DNA of 49,027 nucleotides from an uncultured Eubacteriales bacterium. Lineage in GTDB: Bacteria; Bacillota; Clostridia; Christensenellales; Aristaeellaceae. Under the pieces are notes generated by a model. It saw nothing but the letters and a program-made list of their open reading frames with translations, was not told the origin of the DNA and ran no database searches. A program made the translations under genes and the position numbers. The stretch is from the NCBI GenBank assembly GCA_902765735.1, contig CACXBB010000047.1, positions 1 through 49,027 on the forward strand. Direction: 5' to 3'. Below, piece by piece: positions 24,031-33,877 of the stretch (position 1 is the first letter of the stretch; each line of letters starts with the position of its first letter).

Positions 24031-24651
24031 ATGGTATCGGATAAATTCATGGTCAACAGCGACGCCGAGCGCATGGCGGCCGCCCGCTACGCCACGGAGC
24101 GCTTCGCCTGGCAGGCGAAGCTGGACAGGCACGACACGCTGCGGCTCAGCCTGCTGGTGGAGGAGACGCTGGGCATGGTGAAGACCATGCTGGACGACTT
24201 CTACGGCCAGCTTTGGTTCGTCAATCAGGGCCGGACCTGCGAGATCCACTTCGAGGTCACGGCGGACATGAACATGGACCGGAAGGAAGCGCTGTTGTCG
24301 GTGTCCAGCACGGGCAAGAACGCCGCGGCGAAGGGCTTCATGGCCAGGCTGGGCGACATGATCTCCTCGGCGGTGTACGGCCTGGGCGAGACCATCGACG
24401 CCTACGGCCGGGAGACCATGCAGTACGGCATCGTGAATACCACCGGCATGATGGTGTCCAACGCCGAGATGGTGCCCATCTGGACGCTGCAGACCTACCG
24501 GCAGGACCTGAACCAGGCCAAGGACGCCGACGGCGCGGCGGACGAAGCCTGGGACGAGCTGGAGAAGTCCATCGTCGCCCGGCTGGCGGACGACATCGTG
24601 GTGGGCGTCAAGGGCGACCGCATCGACATGATCATCACCAAGAAGTTCTGA
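24031..24651 (+). CDS. Degenerate HATPase/anti-sigma-like partner of the STAS protein
   Basis: The 206-residue protein has an N-terminal half reminiscent of RsbW/SpoIIAB-type kinases: a helix with ATERFAWQAKL, then RLSLLVEETLGMVKTMLDDF where these enzymes have the N-box E-x3-N. Here Gly (ETLGMV) stands in place of the ATP/Mg-binding Asn, and no clear DxGxG G1 box is found. The second half (GLGETIDAYGRETMQYGIV and onward) has no recognised family. It lies 27 bases after the STAS gene and has GAGGAGG 8 bases before the ATG. I infer a non-catalytic binding partner of the STAS protein. An unrelated fold is possible. Confidence 0.55.
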   Translation: MVSDKFMVNSDAERMAAARYATERFAWQAKLDRHDTLRLSLLVEETLGMVKTMLDDFYGQLWFVNQGRTCEIHFEVTADMNMDRKEALLSVSSTGKNAAAKGFMARLGDMISSAVYGLGETIDAYGRETMQYGIVNTTGMMVSNAEMVPIWTLQTYRQDLNQAKDADGAADEAWDELEKSIVARLADDIVVGVKGDRIDMIITKKF

Positions 24652-24686
24652 TATAGGGGGGGCGATGGCATCATCGCCCCCTGTAT
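24652..24686 (+). terminator. GC-rich hairpin after the STAS partner gene
   Basis: GGGGGCGATG, loop GCAT, CATCGCCCCC, 6 bases after the stop. A T-run is missing, so termination would be partial. It resembles the GTAGGGGCG repeat family and separates the STAS pair from the two-component genes. Confidence 0.45.
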
Positions 24687-24713
24687 CATCATCCCGTCAA
24701 CGGAGCGCACGAT

Positions 24714-26468
24714 ATGCGAATCACGTCGTATTTCAGAACCTGGCGCAACCGGACCACCCTCGGAAAGCAGCTGAGCCGGGTGCTCAACCTGCTTTTGTTT
24801 TTGCTGCTGATCCCGCTGCTTCTGTACTTTCAGACGGCGCAGTCCCGGGTCAACCTGGCCCACGAGGCGGCGTCGGTCAAGCGGGTGCTGGCGCTGGAGG
24901 CCGTGCGGCTGGAGGACTACATCGCCGAGCTGGGCGACTACTCGCTGCAGTTGCGCAACGATTCCGGCTTCATGGGGCTTCTGTCCCGGGAGGGGGAGCT
25001 GGACTACGCCCGGCAGCGCACCGTGGAGAGCGCGCTGAGGATGCTGTTTTACAGCCGGGACGACATCGAGTGGATGGAGCTTTACTTACTGAAGTCCCGG
25101 GCGGCGTTTCGCATCGAGAGCGACCGCCGGAAGGTACTGCCGCTTGCGTACCTTCCCCCGGAGGCGCTGGACGACCATGACGCCTTCATCGCCGCTCCGG
25201 ACTACGTGTCTATCCAGCCGGAGGCGGCGGGCTTCGTGCGCGTCACCCGCACGATCATCGATTCCCCCCGCACCACCCCGCTGGCGGTGGTGCGCTTTCT
25301 GGCGGACAGCTCCATCCCCGACGCCATGGCCCGCAGCCACGGTGAGAACGGGGAGCAGCTCTACCTGTTCTCCCCGGACGGCGTCAGCCTGACCCGCAAC
25401 GGCGAAGAGGCCGAGGTGCTCTCGGCGCTTAATGCGGGCGAAACGGCGCTGGGCGGGCGGCGGGACCGCCGCATGCTGGCGGGCTTTCGCGCCAGGACGG
25501 GGCTCACGCTGGCCGTGCTCAAGCCCATCGCGCTGATCGACGCGGCGCTGGGGCATTACAGCGCGGTCACCACGGTGCTGGTGGCGCTGGTGCTGGGCCT
25601 GGGGCTTTTGCTCTCTGAGGTGGCGATCCGCCTGTTCACCCGGCCCGTGCGGGACCTGGCCCGGCGCATGCAGGACGTGGGCAAGGGCGACCTTCGGGCG
25701 AAGGACGACATGCGCGGCGACGGGCAGCTCGGCCTGTCCGCCGAGGCGAACCACATGCTGGCGGGCATCTCCGTGCTGATGGACCGCAGCCACGTCTCCG
25801 AGCTGAACGCGCGCGCCGCGCGGCTGGCGGCGCTGGAGGCCCAGACCAATCCCCACTTCCTGTTCAACACGCTGCAGGCCATCGCCACCGAGGCGATACT
25901 GGCCGGCGACGACAAGGTCTACCGCATGGTCACCGCGCTGGCGGCGCTGATGCGCTACACCATCAAGGGCGGCAACCTCGTTAAACTGTCCACGGAGCTG
26001 GAGATCGTGGAGAAGTACCTGCGGCTCCAGAAGTCCCGGTTCGGGGAGCGGCTGGAGTACGCCTTCGACGTGGACGACCGGCTCAGGGACGCCGAAGTGC
26101 CCAAGCTGGGGCTGCTGGCGCTGGTGGAAAACTCGGTGGTGCACGGCATGGGCGGCGCGGTGGAGGCCGTACGCCTGGGCATTGGCTGCCGCGTGGAGGG
26201 CGACTGCGCCGTGATCCGCGTGGAGGACGACGGCGCGGGCATCTCGCCGGAGCGCATGGCCGAGATCCGCGCGATGCTGGACCGGGACGACGCGGTGGTC
26301 ACCCGGAACATCGGCCTGGGCAACCTGGCGACGCGGCTGAGGCTTCTGTACGGCGGGGCGGCGCGGGTCGAGATCGAGAGCGAACCCGTCCCCGGGCGCA
26401 AGACCGAGGTCAGGATGATCATACCCATGGAGGTGCTTCAAAATGCGCAAGGTGCTGATCGTGGATGA
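24714..26468 (+). CDS. YesM-type sensor histidine kinase
   Basis: The 584-residue membrane kinase has two membrane segments (about 22-42 and 280-303) enclosing an exterior sensor region of about 240 residues. It then has a HAMP domain (TRPVRDLARRMQDVGKGDL) and a His_kinase domain with the phosphoacceptor motif EAQTNPHFLFNTLQAIA. The ATPase domain has ALVENSVVHGM (N box), VEDDGAGI and IGLGNLATRLRLLYG. This layout is that of the LytS/YesM group, which mostly senses sugars or cell-surface signals in Firmicutes. GGAG lies 9 bases before the ATG. The 3' end overlaps the response-regulator gene by 26 bases, which ensures joint expression. Confidence 0.93.
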   Translation: MRITSYFRTWRNRTTLGKQLSRVLNLLLFLLLIPLLLYFQTAQSRVNLAHEAASVKRVLALEAVRLEDYIAELGDYSLQLRNDSGFMGLLSREGELDYARQRTVESALRMLFYSRDDIEWMELYLLKSRAAFRIESDRRKVLPLAYLPPEALDDHDAFIAAPDYVSIQPEAAGFVRVTRTIIDSPRTTPLAVVRFLADSSIPDAMARSHGENGEQLYLFSPDGVSLTRNGEEAEVLSALNAGETALGGRRDRRMLAGFRARTGLTLAVLKPIALIDAALGHYSAVTTVLVALVLGLGLLLSEVAIRLFTRPVRDLARRMQDVGKGDLRAKDDMRGDGQLGLSAEANHMLAGISVLMDRSHVSELNARAARLAALEAQTNPHFLFNTLQAIATEAILAGDDKVYRMVTALAALMRYTIKGGNLVKLSTELEIVEKYLRLQKSRFGERLEYAFDVDDRLRDAEVPKLGLLALVENSVVHGMGGAVEAVRLGIGCRVEGDCAVIRVEDDGAGISPERMAEIRAMLDRDDAVVTRNIGLGNLATRLRLLYGGAARVEIESEPVPGRKTEVRMIIPMEVLQNAQGADRG

Positions 26469-27153
26469 CGAGCGGTCAGTCCATCAGGCCATACAGTCGC
26501 TGGTGGACTGGGACGCCCTGTGCCTGCACGCGCCCTGCTCGGCCATGAACGGCGTGGAGGGCCTTCGGCAGATGGCGGCGCTGCGGCCCGATATCGTGTT
26601 CGTGGACATGAACATGCCGCTGATGGACGGGGTGAGCTTCCTGTCCCGGGCCACAAAGCAGTACCCGGACGCCCGGTTCATCGTCGTCAGCGGGTACGAC
26701 TCCTTTGATTTCGCCCAGGCCGCCATACGCTTCAACGTGGTGGACTACCTGCTCAAGCCCATCGACGTGGACGAGTTGCACGCCGCGCTTCAGAAGGCGC
26801 TGTCCCGGCTGCCCGCCCAGCCGGAGGCCTCCCGGGACACCCCCGCCGACATCGCCGCGGAGATCCGGCGCTACGTGGACCAGAACTATACCGGCGACAT
26901 CAACCTGACCGACCTCGCCGAGCGGTTCTATTTCAGCCGGGAGTACATCGGGCGCGTGTTCCGGGCGCAGTACGGCTGCGGCGTGTACGAGTACATCCAG
27001 CAATTGCGCATGCAGCGGGCCATGGAGCTATTGAAGAACCCCGACCTGTCCCTGCAGGCCATCGCCGAGCACCTGGGGTACAGCAACGCCAACTATTTCA
27101 GCAAGGCGTTTCGAAAGTATTACGGCAGGTCCCCGAGCGCGTGTAGAGGTTAG
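26443..27153 (+). CDS. YesN-type response regulator with AraC DNA-binding domain
   Basis: The 236-residue protein has a receiver domain at 1-115 (VDDE, phosphoacceptor Asp55 in VFVDMNMP, switch residues VSGYDSF, LLKPID). A short linker leads to a C-terminal AraC/XylS pair of helix-turn-helix motifs (NLTDLAERFYFSREYIGRVF and LQAIAEHLGYSNANYFSKAF). The protein is much shorter than usual YesN proteins of about 500 residues since the middle region is absent. The neighbouring genes include no obvious sugar transporter, so the regulated genes are probably elsewhere. GGAGG lies 8 bases before the ATG inside the kinase gene. Confidence 0.93.
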   Translation: MRKVLIVDDERSVHQAIQSLVDWDALCLHAPCSAMNGVEGLRQMAALRPDIVFVDMNMPLMDGVSFLSRATKQYPDARFIVVSGYDSFDFAQAAIRFNVVDYLLKPIDVDELHAALQKALSRLPAQPEASRDTPADIAAEIRRYVDQNYTGDINLTDLAERFYFSREYIGRVFRAQYGCGVYEYIQQLRMQRAMELLKNPDLSLQAIAEHLGYSNANYFSKAFRKYYGRSPSACRG

Positions 27154-27226
27154 GGAACAGGGAGAAGGGAGTAGGGATCAGGTTGGTGCAAAAACAAGGC
27201 TCATCATGGAAATATGGGGGATGCTC

Positions 27227-27278
27227 ACTCCCTCCGTCTCGGCTTCGCCGAGCCACCTCCCTCTAAGAGGGAGGCTAT
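27227..27278. repeat. CTCCCTCCGTCTCGGCTTCG repeat unit
   Basis: Unit with the palindromes CGGCTTCGCCG and CCTCCCTCTAAGAGGGAGG; the same unit is at about 45098-45147. It lies in the convergent gap between the response regulator and purL. No gene is seen in 27154-27409. Confidence 0.6.
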
Positions 27279-27300
27279 GGATACGCCTTCGCGACCAAAA

Positions 27301-27404
27301 GGGGGCTGTCTCAAAACGACGATCATACGGTGCAATCCATCCGTAGGGACGCCATTCATGGCGTCCGCGGGGCTGTCTCAAAATAGAGACAGCCCCTTTT
27401 GTAA
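27301..27404. repeat. Dispersed GGGGCTGTCTC / GTAGGGACGCC repeat, copy 3
   Basis: The element runs from GGGGCTGTCTCAAAACGACG through GTAGGGACGCCATTCATGG to a terminal hairpin with GAGACAGCCCC. It lies in the convergent gap, like copies 1 and 2. Confidence 0.75.
27371..27404 (+). terminator. Hairpin terminator at the convergent YesN/purL junction
   Basis: GGGGCTGTCTC, loop AAAATA, GAGACAGCCCC followed by TTTT, an 11-bp perfect stem. It is suited to end rightward transcripts and, through the stem alone, to hinder leftward ones. Confidence 0.75.
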
Positions 27405-27409
27405 CTGCG

Positions 27410-30400
27410 TCATCCGTAATAATCCACCGCGCCGCGGAACATGCCGTTGTCGTAGTTGCCGGGCACGTTGACGTAGAGCGGCACGTCGAAGCCCACGCGC
27501 TCGGAGTGGGCCATCTTGCCGAACACCCGGCCGTCCGGGGAGGTGATGCCCTCGACGGCGGCGCAGGAGCCGTTGGGGTTGTCGAGGATGTCCATGCTGG
27601 GGCGACCGTCGATGTCGCAATACTGCGTGGCGATCTGGCCCTTCGCCGCCAGCTTCTCGATGAAGGCGTCGGAGGCGATGAACCGTCCCTCGCCGTGGGA
27701 GACGGGGGCCATGTACACATCGCCCACCCGGGTGTGCATCAGCCACGGGCTCAGGTCGGAGGCGATGCGGGTGCGCACCAGCCGGGACTGGTGGCGGCCG
27801 ATGTCGTTGAAGGTCAGCGTGGCCTCGCTGCAGCGGTCCGCCTCGCGGATCTCGCCGTAGGGCACCAGGCCCAGCTTGATCAGCGCCTGGAAGCCGTTGC
27901 AGATGCCGCCCATCAGGCCGTCGCGTTGCTTGAGCAGGTCGTGCACCCTGTCCCGCACCACGGGGTTTCTGAAGAACGCGGTGATGAACTTGCCGGAGCC
28001 GTCGGGCTCGTCGCCGCCGGAGAAGCCGCCGGGGATGAATATGATCTGGCTTTCATTGATCTTCTCCGCGAAGGCCGCGGCGGACTCCGCCACCGCCCGG
28101 GCGGACATGTTGCGGATCACCATGATCTCCGGCACCGCCCCGGCTTTTAAGAAGGCGCGGGCGGTGTCGTATTCGCAGTTGGTGCCGGGGAACACCGGGA
28201 TCAGCACCCTCGGCTTCGCCGCACGGATCGCCGGGCTGACCCGCTTTTCGGCACGGTATTCAAACGCCTTTGGCGTCGGATAGGTCTTTTTGACCGTGGC
28301 CGGGAACACGCCGTTCAGCCGGCCCTCGTAGAGCGCCTCCAGATCGTCGGCGGGGATGCTGGCGCCGCCGCAGGCAAACGCCCGCGCCGCGGTGACCTCG
28401 CCGATCACATCCGCGCCTTTGTCGGCGTACTCCACCAGGAAGCTGCCGTACACGGGGGCGAACAGATCGACGCCCTCTTTAAATCGCACGCCGAAGCCGT
28501 TGCCCAGCGCCATGCGGAACGCCGCCGCCGCCGCGCCGCCCCTGCCCACCGCGCAGGCGGCGAGGATGGAGCCGTCCTTCAATCCCGCGTCTACCCTCGC
28601 AAACAGCGCCCTCTGGCTGTCGGGGTCGGGGGTGCCGTTTTTGCGGTATTCGGGTCTGAGCCAGCCGATTTTCGACCCGGCCTTTTTGAACTCGCCGGAT
28701 CTGACGTTCGCCGCCGGGCACACGCCCACGGCGAAGGACACCAGCGTCGGCGGCACGTGCAGGTCCTCGAAGGAGCCGGACATGCTGTCCTTGCCGCCGA
28801 TGGCCGCCGCGCCGAAGTCGAGCTGCGCCTCCAGCGCGCCCAGCAGCGCCGACAGGGGCTTGCCCCAGGCCGCCGGGCCGGTCATGCGCTCGAAGTACTC
28901 CTGGAAGGTCAGGTGGACGTTCTGGGTGCCGCTGCCGGTGGCGACCAGCCGGGCGATGGAATCCACCACCGCCAGGTACGCGCCGCGCCACGGGCTTCGC
29001 TCGCTGATCACGGGGTCGAAGCCGTAGGCCATCACGCTGGCGGTGTCGCTCTCCGCGCCCTCCACCGGCACGCGGGAGGCCATGGCCTGTATGGGCGTGA
29101 GCTGCCGCTTGCCGCCGAAGGGCATCAGCAGCGAGGACGCGCCGTTGGTGCTGTCGAAGCGCTCCGACAGGCCCCGTTGGGAGCACAGGTTGAGGTCGGA
29201 GACCATCGCCCGCATGCCCGCCTCGAATTCCACACGTGCGTAATTCTGCGCCTTGTCCTGCGCACTGACGATCACGTCGGTATGCTTGGGCGCGCCGTTG
29301 GAGTTTAAGAAGTCGCGGGACACGTCCACGATGGTCCTGCCGTTCCAGCGCATCACCAGCCGGGGATTTTCGGTGACCGTCGCCACCGCGGTGGCCTCCA
29401 GGTTTTCCTTGTCCGCCAGCGCCATGAAGGCCTTCACGTCCTCGGGTGAGAGCACCACGGCCATGCGCTCCTGGGATTCGGAGATGGCAAGCTCCGTGCC
29501 GTCCAGGCCCTCGTACTTGCGGGGCACGGCGTTTAAGTCGATGTCCAGGCCGTCGGCCAGCTCGCCGATGGCCACGCTGACGCCGCCCGCACCGAAGTCG
29601 TTGCAGCGCTTGATCATCCGCACGGCCTCGGGGTTGCGGAACAGCCGCTGCAGCTTGCGCTCCTCGGGGGCGTTGCCCTTCTGGACCTCCGCGCCGCAGG
29701 TCTCAAGCGACGCCTCGGTGTGGGCCTTGCTGGAGCCCGTCGCGCCGCCGCAGCCGTCGCGGCCCGTGCGCCCGCCGAGCAGGATCACCACATCGCCGGG
29801 GGCAGGGACCTCCCGCCGCACCTCGGAGGCCGGTGCCGCGCCGATCACCGCGCCGATCTCCATGCGCTTGGCGGCGTAGCCGTCGTGGTAGATTTCCTCA
29901 ACCAAACCCGTGGCCAGGCCGATCTGGTTACCGTAGGAGGAGTAGCCCGCCGCGGCGGTGGTCACCAGCTGGCGCTGGGGCAGCTTGCCCCTGATGGTCT
30001 CTTCCACGGAGCGCGTGGGGTCCGCCGCGCCGGTGATGCGCATGGCCTGATACACGTAGCCGCGCCCGGACAGCGGGTCGCGGATCGCGCCGCCGATGCA
30101 GGTCGCCGCGCCGCCGAAGGGCTCGATCTCGGTGGGGTGGTTGTGGGTCTCGTTCTTGAAGAGCAACAGCCACTTCTGCGTCTCGCCGTGCACGTCCACG
30201 TCCATCTTGATGGTGCAGGCGTTGATCTCATCACTCTCGTCCAGGTCCGTCAGCACGCCCTTTTCCTTCAGATACTTCGCACCGATGGTGGCGATGTCCA
30301 TCAGGCACACGGGCTTGGTGCGGTTCAGCTCCCCGCGCACGGCCAGATAGCGCCGGTACGCCTTCTCCACGTCCTCATCCTCGAAGGTCACGTTCCCCAG

Positions 30401-31090
30401 CTCCGTCAGGAAGGTGGTGTGGCGGCAGTGATCGGACCAGTAGGTGTCGATCATGCGAATTTCCGTCAATGTGGGGTCGCGGTGCTCAGACTTGAAGTAT
30501 TGCTGGCAGAAGGCGATGTCCGCCGCGTCCATGGCCAGGCCGTAGCGCCTGATGAAGTTCTTCAACTCCGCTTCGGTGTAGCCGATGAAGCCGGTCATGG
30601 TCTCGACCGTCTCGGGGATGGCGAAGGCGGTCTTGAGGGTCTTGACCGGCGCAAGCGACGCCTCCCGGCGCTCCACGGGGTTGATGACGTGGCGCTTCAC
30701 GGCGGCGATGTCCTCATCGGACAGCGCGCCCTCCAGGATGTATACCGTGGCGGTGCGCACGTCCGGGCGCTCGCACTGGGCCAGAAGCTGTATGCACTGG
30801 GCCGCGGAGTCCGCCCGCTGGTCGAACTGGCCGGGCAGGTACTCGGCGGCGAACACATAACCGCTGTGCTCCGGCAGCTCGCGGGTCACCGTGTCGAGCA
30901 TCGGCTCGGAGAACACGTTGCTGACGGCCTTCTCGAACACCGCCGCGTCGAGGTTCTCCACGTCGTAGCGGTTGACGATCCTGACGCCCGTCAGCCCCCC
31001 GATGCCCAGGAAGGATTTCAGCTCGCCGTATAATGCGCTGGCCTCGTGGTCGAAGCCGGGCTTTTTTTCAACGTAGATGCGATAGACCAT
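27410..31090 (-). CDS. purL: Phosphoribosylformylglycinamidine synthase, single-chain
   Basis: The 1226-residue enzyme makes FGAM from FGAR, glutamine and ATP in purine synthesis. It is the large single-chain form carrying its own glutaminase, unlike the three-part PurS/PurL/PurQ of bacilli. Visible landmarks are KNETHNHPTEIEPFGG near residue 310, GGRTGRDGCGGATGSS, KRCNDFGAGGVSVAIGE, and a C-terminal class I glutaminase with VFPGTNCEYDTA, PGGFSGGD, the catalytic Cys in GGICNGFQ, and a final HGEGRF. This clostridial single-chain type is common in Firmicutes such as Clostridium. AGGAG lies 9 bases before the ATG. It is the last gene of the leftward pur set and ends beside a convergent terminator repeat. 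Confidence 0.95.
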   Translation of the reverse strand: MVYRIYVEKKPGFDHEASALYGELKSFLGIGGLTGVRIVNRYDVENLDAAVFEKAVSNVFSEPMLDTVTRELPEHSGYVFAAEYLPGQFDQRADSAAQCIQLLAQCERPDVRTATVYILEGALSDEDIAAVKRHVINPVERREASLAPVKTLKTAFAIPETVETMTGFIGYTEAELKNFIRRYGLAMDAADIAFCQQYFKSEHRDPTLTEIRMIDTYWSDHCRHTTFLTELGNVTFEDEDVEKAYRRYLAVRGELNRTKPVCLMDIATIGAKYLKEKGVLTDLDESDEINACTIKMDVDVHGETQKWLLLFKNETHNHPTEIEPFGGAATCIGGAIRDPLSGRGYVYQAMRITGAADPTRSVEETIRGKLPQRQLVTTAAAGYSSYGNQIGLATGLVEEIYHDGYAAKRMEIGAVIGAAPASEVRREVPAPGDVVILLGGRTGRDGCGGATGSSKAHTEASLETCGAEVQKGNAPEERKLQRLFRNPEAVRMIKRCNDFGAGGVSVAIGELADGLDIDLNAVPRKYEGLDGTELAISESQERMAVVLSPEDVKAFMALADKENLEATAVATVTENPRLVMRWNGRTIVDVSRDFLNSNGAPKHTDVIVSAQDKAQNYARVEFEAGMRAMVSDLNLCSQRGLSERFDSTNGASSLLMPFGGKRQLTPIQAMASRVPVEGAESDTASVMAYGFDPVISERSPWRGAYLAVVDSIARLVATGSGTQNVHLTFQEYFERMTGPAAWGKPLSALLGALEAQLDFGAAAIGGKDSMSGSFEDLHVPPTLVSFAVGVCPAANVRSGEFKKAGSKIGWLRPEYRKNGTPDPDSQRALFARVDAGLKDGSILAACAVGRGGAAAAAFRMALGNGFGVRFKEGVDLFAPVYGSFLVEYADKGADVIGEVTAARAFACGGASIPADDLEALYEGRLNGVFPATVKKTYPTPKAFEYRAEKRVSPAIRAAKPRVLIPVFPGTNCEYDTARAFLKAGAVPEIMVIRNMSARAVAESAAAFAEKINESQIIFIPGGFSGGDEPDGSGKFITAFFRNPVVRDRVHDLLKQRDGLMGGICNGFQALIKLGLVPYGEIREADRCSEATLTFNDIGRHQSRLVRTRIASDLSPWLMHTRVGDVYMAPVSHGEGRFIASDAFIEKLAAKGQIATQYCDIDGRPSMDILDNPNGSCAAVEGITSPDGRVFGKMAHSERVGFDVPLYVNVPGNYDNGMFRGAVDYYG

Positions 31091-31110
31091 CTGTAAATCT
31101 CCTTTTTGAA

Positions 31111-31240
31111 TTGGGAATTGGGAATTAGGAATTAGGAATTAGGAATTAGGAATTCAGGTGGAAATCCTTGCGGATTTCTTTGATTCATGGATTACAGCCG
31201 GGCAGGTCTCCCGGTATTTTCAATTCCTAATTCCTCACTC

Positions 31241-31258
<18 letters not shown>
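31111..31258. repeat. Inverted GAATTAGGA arrays between purD and purL
   Basis: Tandem GAATTAGGA-type units (31111-31155) and their reverse complement TCCTAATTC units (31220-31258) flank a core with GTGGAAATCC, GGATTTCTTTGA and CCGGGCAGGTCTCCCGG. The right arm overlaps the last codons of purD. Related elements are at 36363-36592 and 37354-37455. Confidence 0.65.
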
Positions 31259-32524
<1,266 letters not shown>

Positions 32525-32548
32525 GATCGCGTCTCCTTTATCCGAATA

Positions 32549-32569
32549 AACCGGGCGCGAGGCCCGGTT
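32549..32569 (-). promoter_or_regulatory. Hairpin between purH and purD
   Basis: AACCGGGC, a 5-base loop and GCCCGGTT, followed on the minus strand by TATT, in the 170-base gap before purD. It could attenuate expression of purD and purL, but the T-run is too poor for a strong terminator. Confidence 0.4.
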
Positions 32570-32694
32570 GTTGGTTGTATGTGAATTGAAGTCTCACGGC
32601 CCGGTTTTTGTCCCATCGCCGACCGCACCGACGCCCCTCCGTCGTCACGACCGGGAAAAACAGGGCCTATGCCGGGCCATGAAGGCTTCAAACT

Positions 32695-33876
32695 TTAATG
32701 GTGGAACAGCCTGATCCCCGTAAACGCCATGGCGATGCCGTACTCGTCGCACTTGGCGATCACCAGGTCGTCGCGGATGGAGCCGCCGGGCTCGGCGATA
32801 CAGGTGACGCCGCTGCGCTTGGCGCGCTCGATGTTGTCCGGGAACGGGAAGAAGGCGTCGGAGCCCAGGGCCACGTCGGTGACGGTGTCCAGGTAGGCCC
32901 GTTTCTCCTCGCGGGTCAGCGGCTCGGGGCGGGTGGTGAACAGGCTCTGCCACCTGCCGTCGTCCAGCACGTCCTGCCAGTCCTCGGAGATGTACACGTC
33001 GATGGCGTTGTCCCGCTCGGGGCGGCCCACGGTGTCCTTAAAGGGCAGGTTCAGCACCTTCTCGTGCTGACGGAGGTGCCAGTTGTCGGCCTTGCCGCCC
33101 GCCAGACGGGTGCAGTGGATGCGGCTCTGCTGGCCCGCGCCCACGCCGATGGCCTGGCCGTCCTTGACGTAGCACACCGAGTTGGACTGGGTGTACTTGA
33201 GCGTGATGAGGCTGATGAGCAGGTCGCGCTTCTGCGCGGCGGTGAGGGTCTTGTTGGCGGTGACCACGTTGGAGATCATGGCCTCGTCGATGGGCAGCGC
33301 CTGACGCCCCTGCTCGAAGGTGATGCCGAACACCTGCTTGCGCTCGATCTCGGCGGGCACATAGGCGGGGTCGATTTTGATGACGTTGTAGCCGCCCCTG
33401 CGCTTGGCTTTCAGTACCGCCAGCGCGTCGTCGTCATAGCCGGGGGCGATGACGCCGTCGGACACCTCGTGCTGTATGAGCTTCGCCGTGGCAAGGTCGC
33501 ACACGTCGGACAGCGCGATGAAGTCCCCGAAGGAGGACATGCGGTCCGCGCCGCGGGCCCGGGCGTAGGCGCAGGCCAGCGGGGAAAGCGCCATGTCCAT
33601 GGGGACGAAATAAATCCTGCGCAGAACATCCGTCAGCGGCAGGCCGATGGCCGCGCCGGCGGGGCTCACGTGCTTGAAGGACGCCGCGGCGGGCATGCCG
33701 GTGGCCTTCTTCAATTCGCTCACGAGCTGCCAGCTGTTCAGCGCGTCCAGGAAGTTGATGTAGCCCGGGCGGCCGTTCAAGACCTCCAGGGGCAGTTCGC
33801 CGTCGCCCTTCATGAAGATGCGGGAGGGCTTCTGGTTGGGGTTGCAGCCGTACTTCAACTGAATCTCGTTGGGCAT
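32695..33876 (-). CDS. purH: AICAR transformylase (PurH C-terminal half only)
   Basis: The 393-residue protein corresponds only to the AICAR formyltransferase part of the usual ~510-residue bifunctional PurH. It begins LKYGCNPNQKPSR and has the catalytic Lys-His pair in SFKHVSPAGAA, the YARARGADRMSSFGDFIALSD segment split across its usual positions, NSVCYVKDGQAIGVGAGQQSR and the final IRDDLVIAKCDEYGIAM. It has no IMP cyclohydrolase domain. That activity is supplied by the separate PurO-like product just upstream, whose stop is one base from this ATG (TGACATG). It transfers a formyl group from 10-formyl-THF to AICAR to make FAICAR. A GAAGGAGG-like site lies before the start. Confidence 0.93.
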   Translation of the reverse strand: MPNEIQLKYGCNPNQKPSRIFMKGDGELPLEVLNGRPGYINFLDALNSWQLVSELKKATGMPAAASFKHVSPAGAAIGLPLTDVLRRIYFVPMDMALSPLACAYARARGADRMSSFGDFIALSDVCDLATAKLIQHEVSDGVIAPGYDDDALAVLKAKRRGGYNVIKIDPAYVPAEIERKQVFGITFEQGRQALPIDEAMISNVVTANKTLTAAQKRDLLISLITLKYTQSNSVCYVKDGQAIGVGAGQQSRIHCTRLAGGKADNWHLRQHEKVLNLPFKDTVGRPERDNAIDVYISEDWQDVLDDGRWQSLFTTRPEPLTREEKRAYLDTVTDVALGSDAFFPFPDNIERAKRSGVTCIAEPGGSIRDDLVIAKCDEYGIAMAFTGIRLFHH

Positions 33877-33877
33877 G

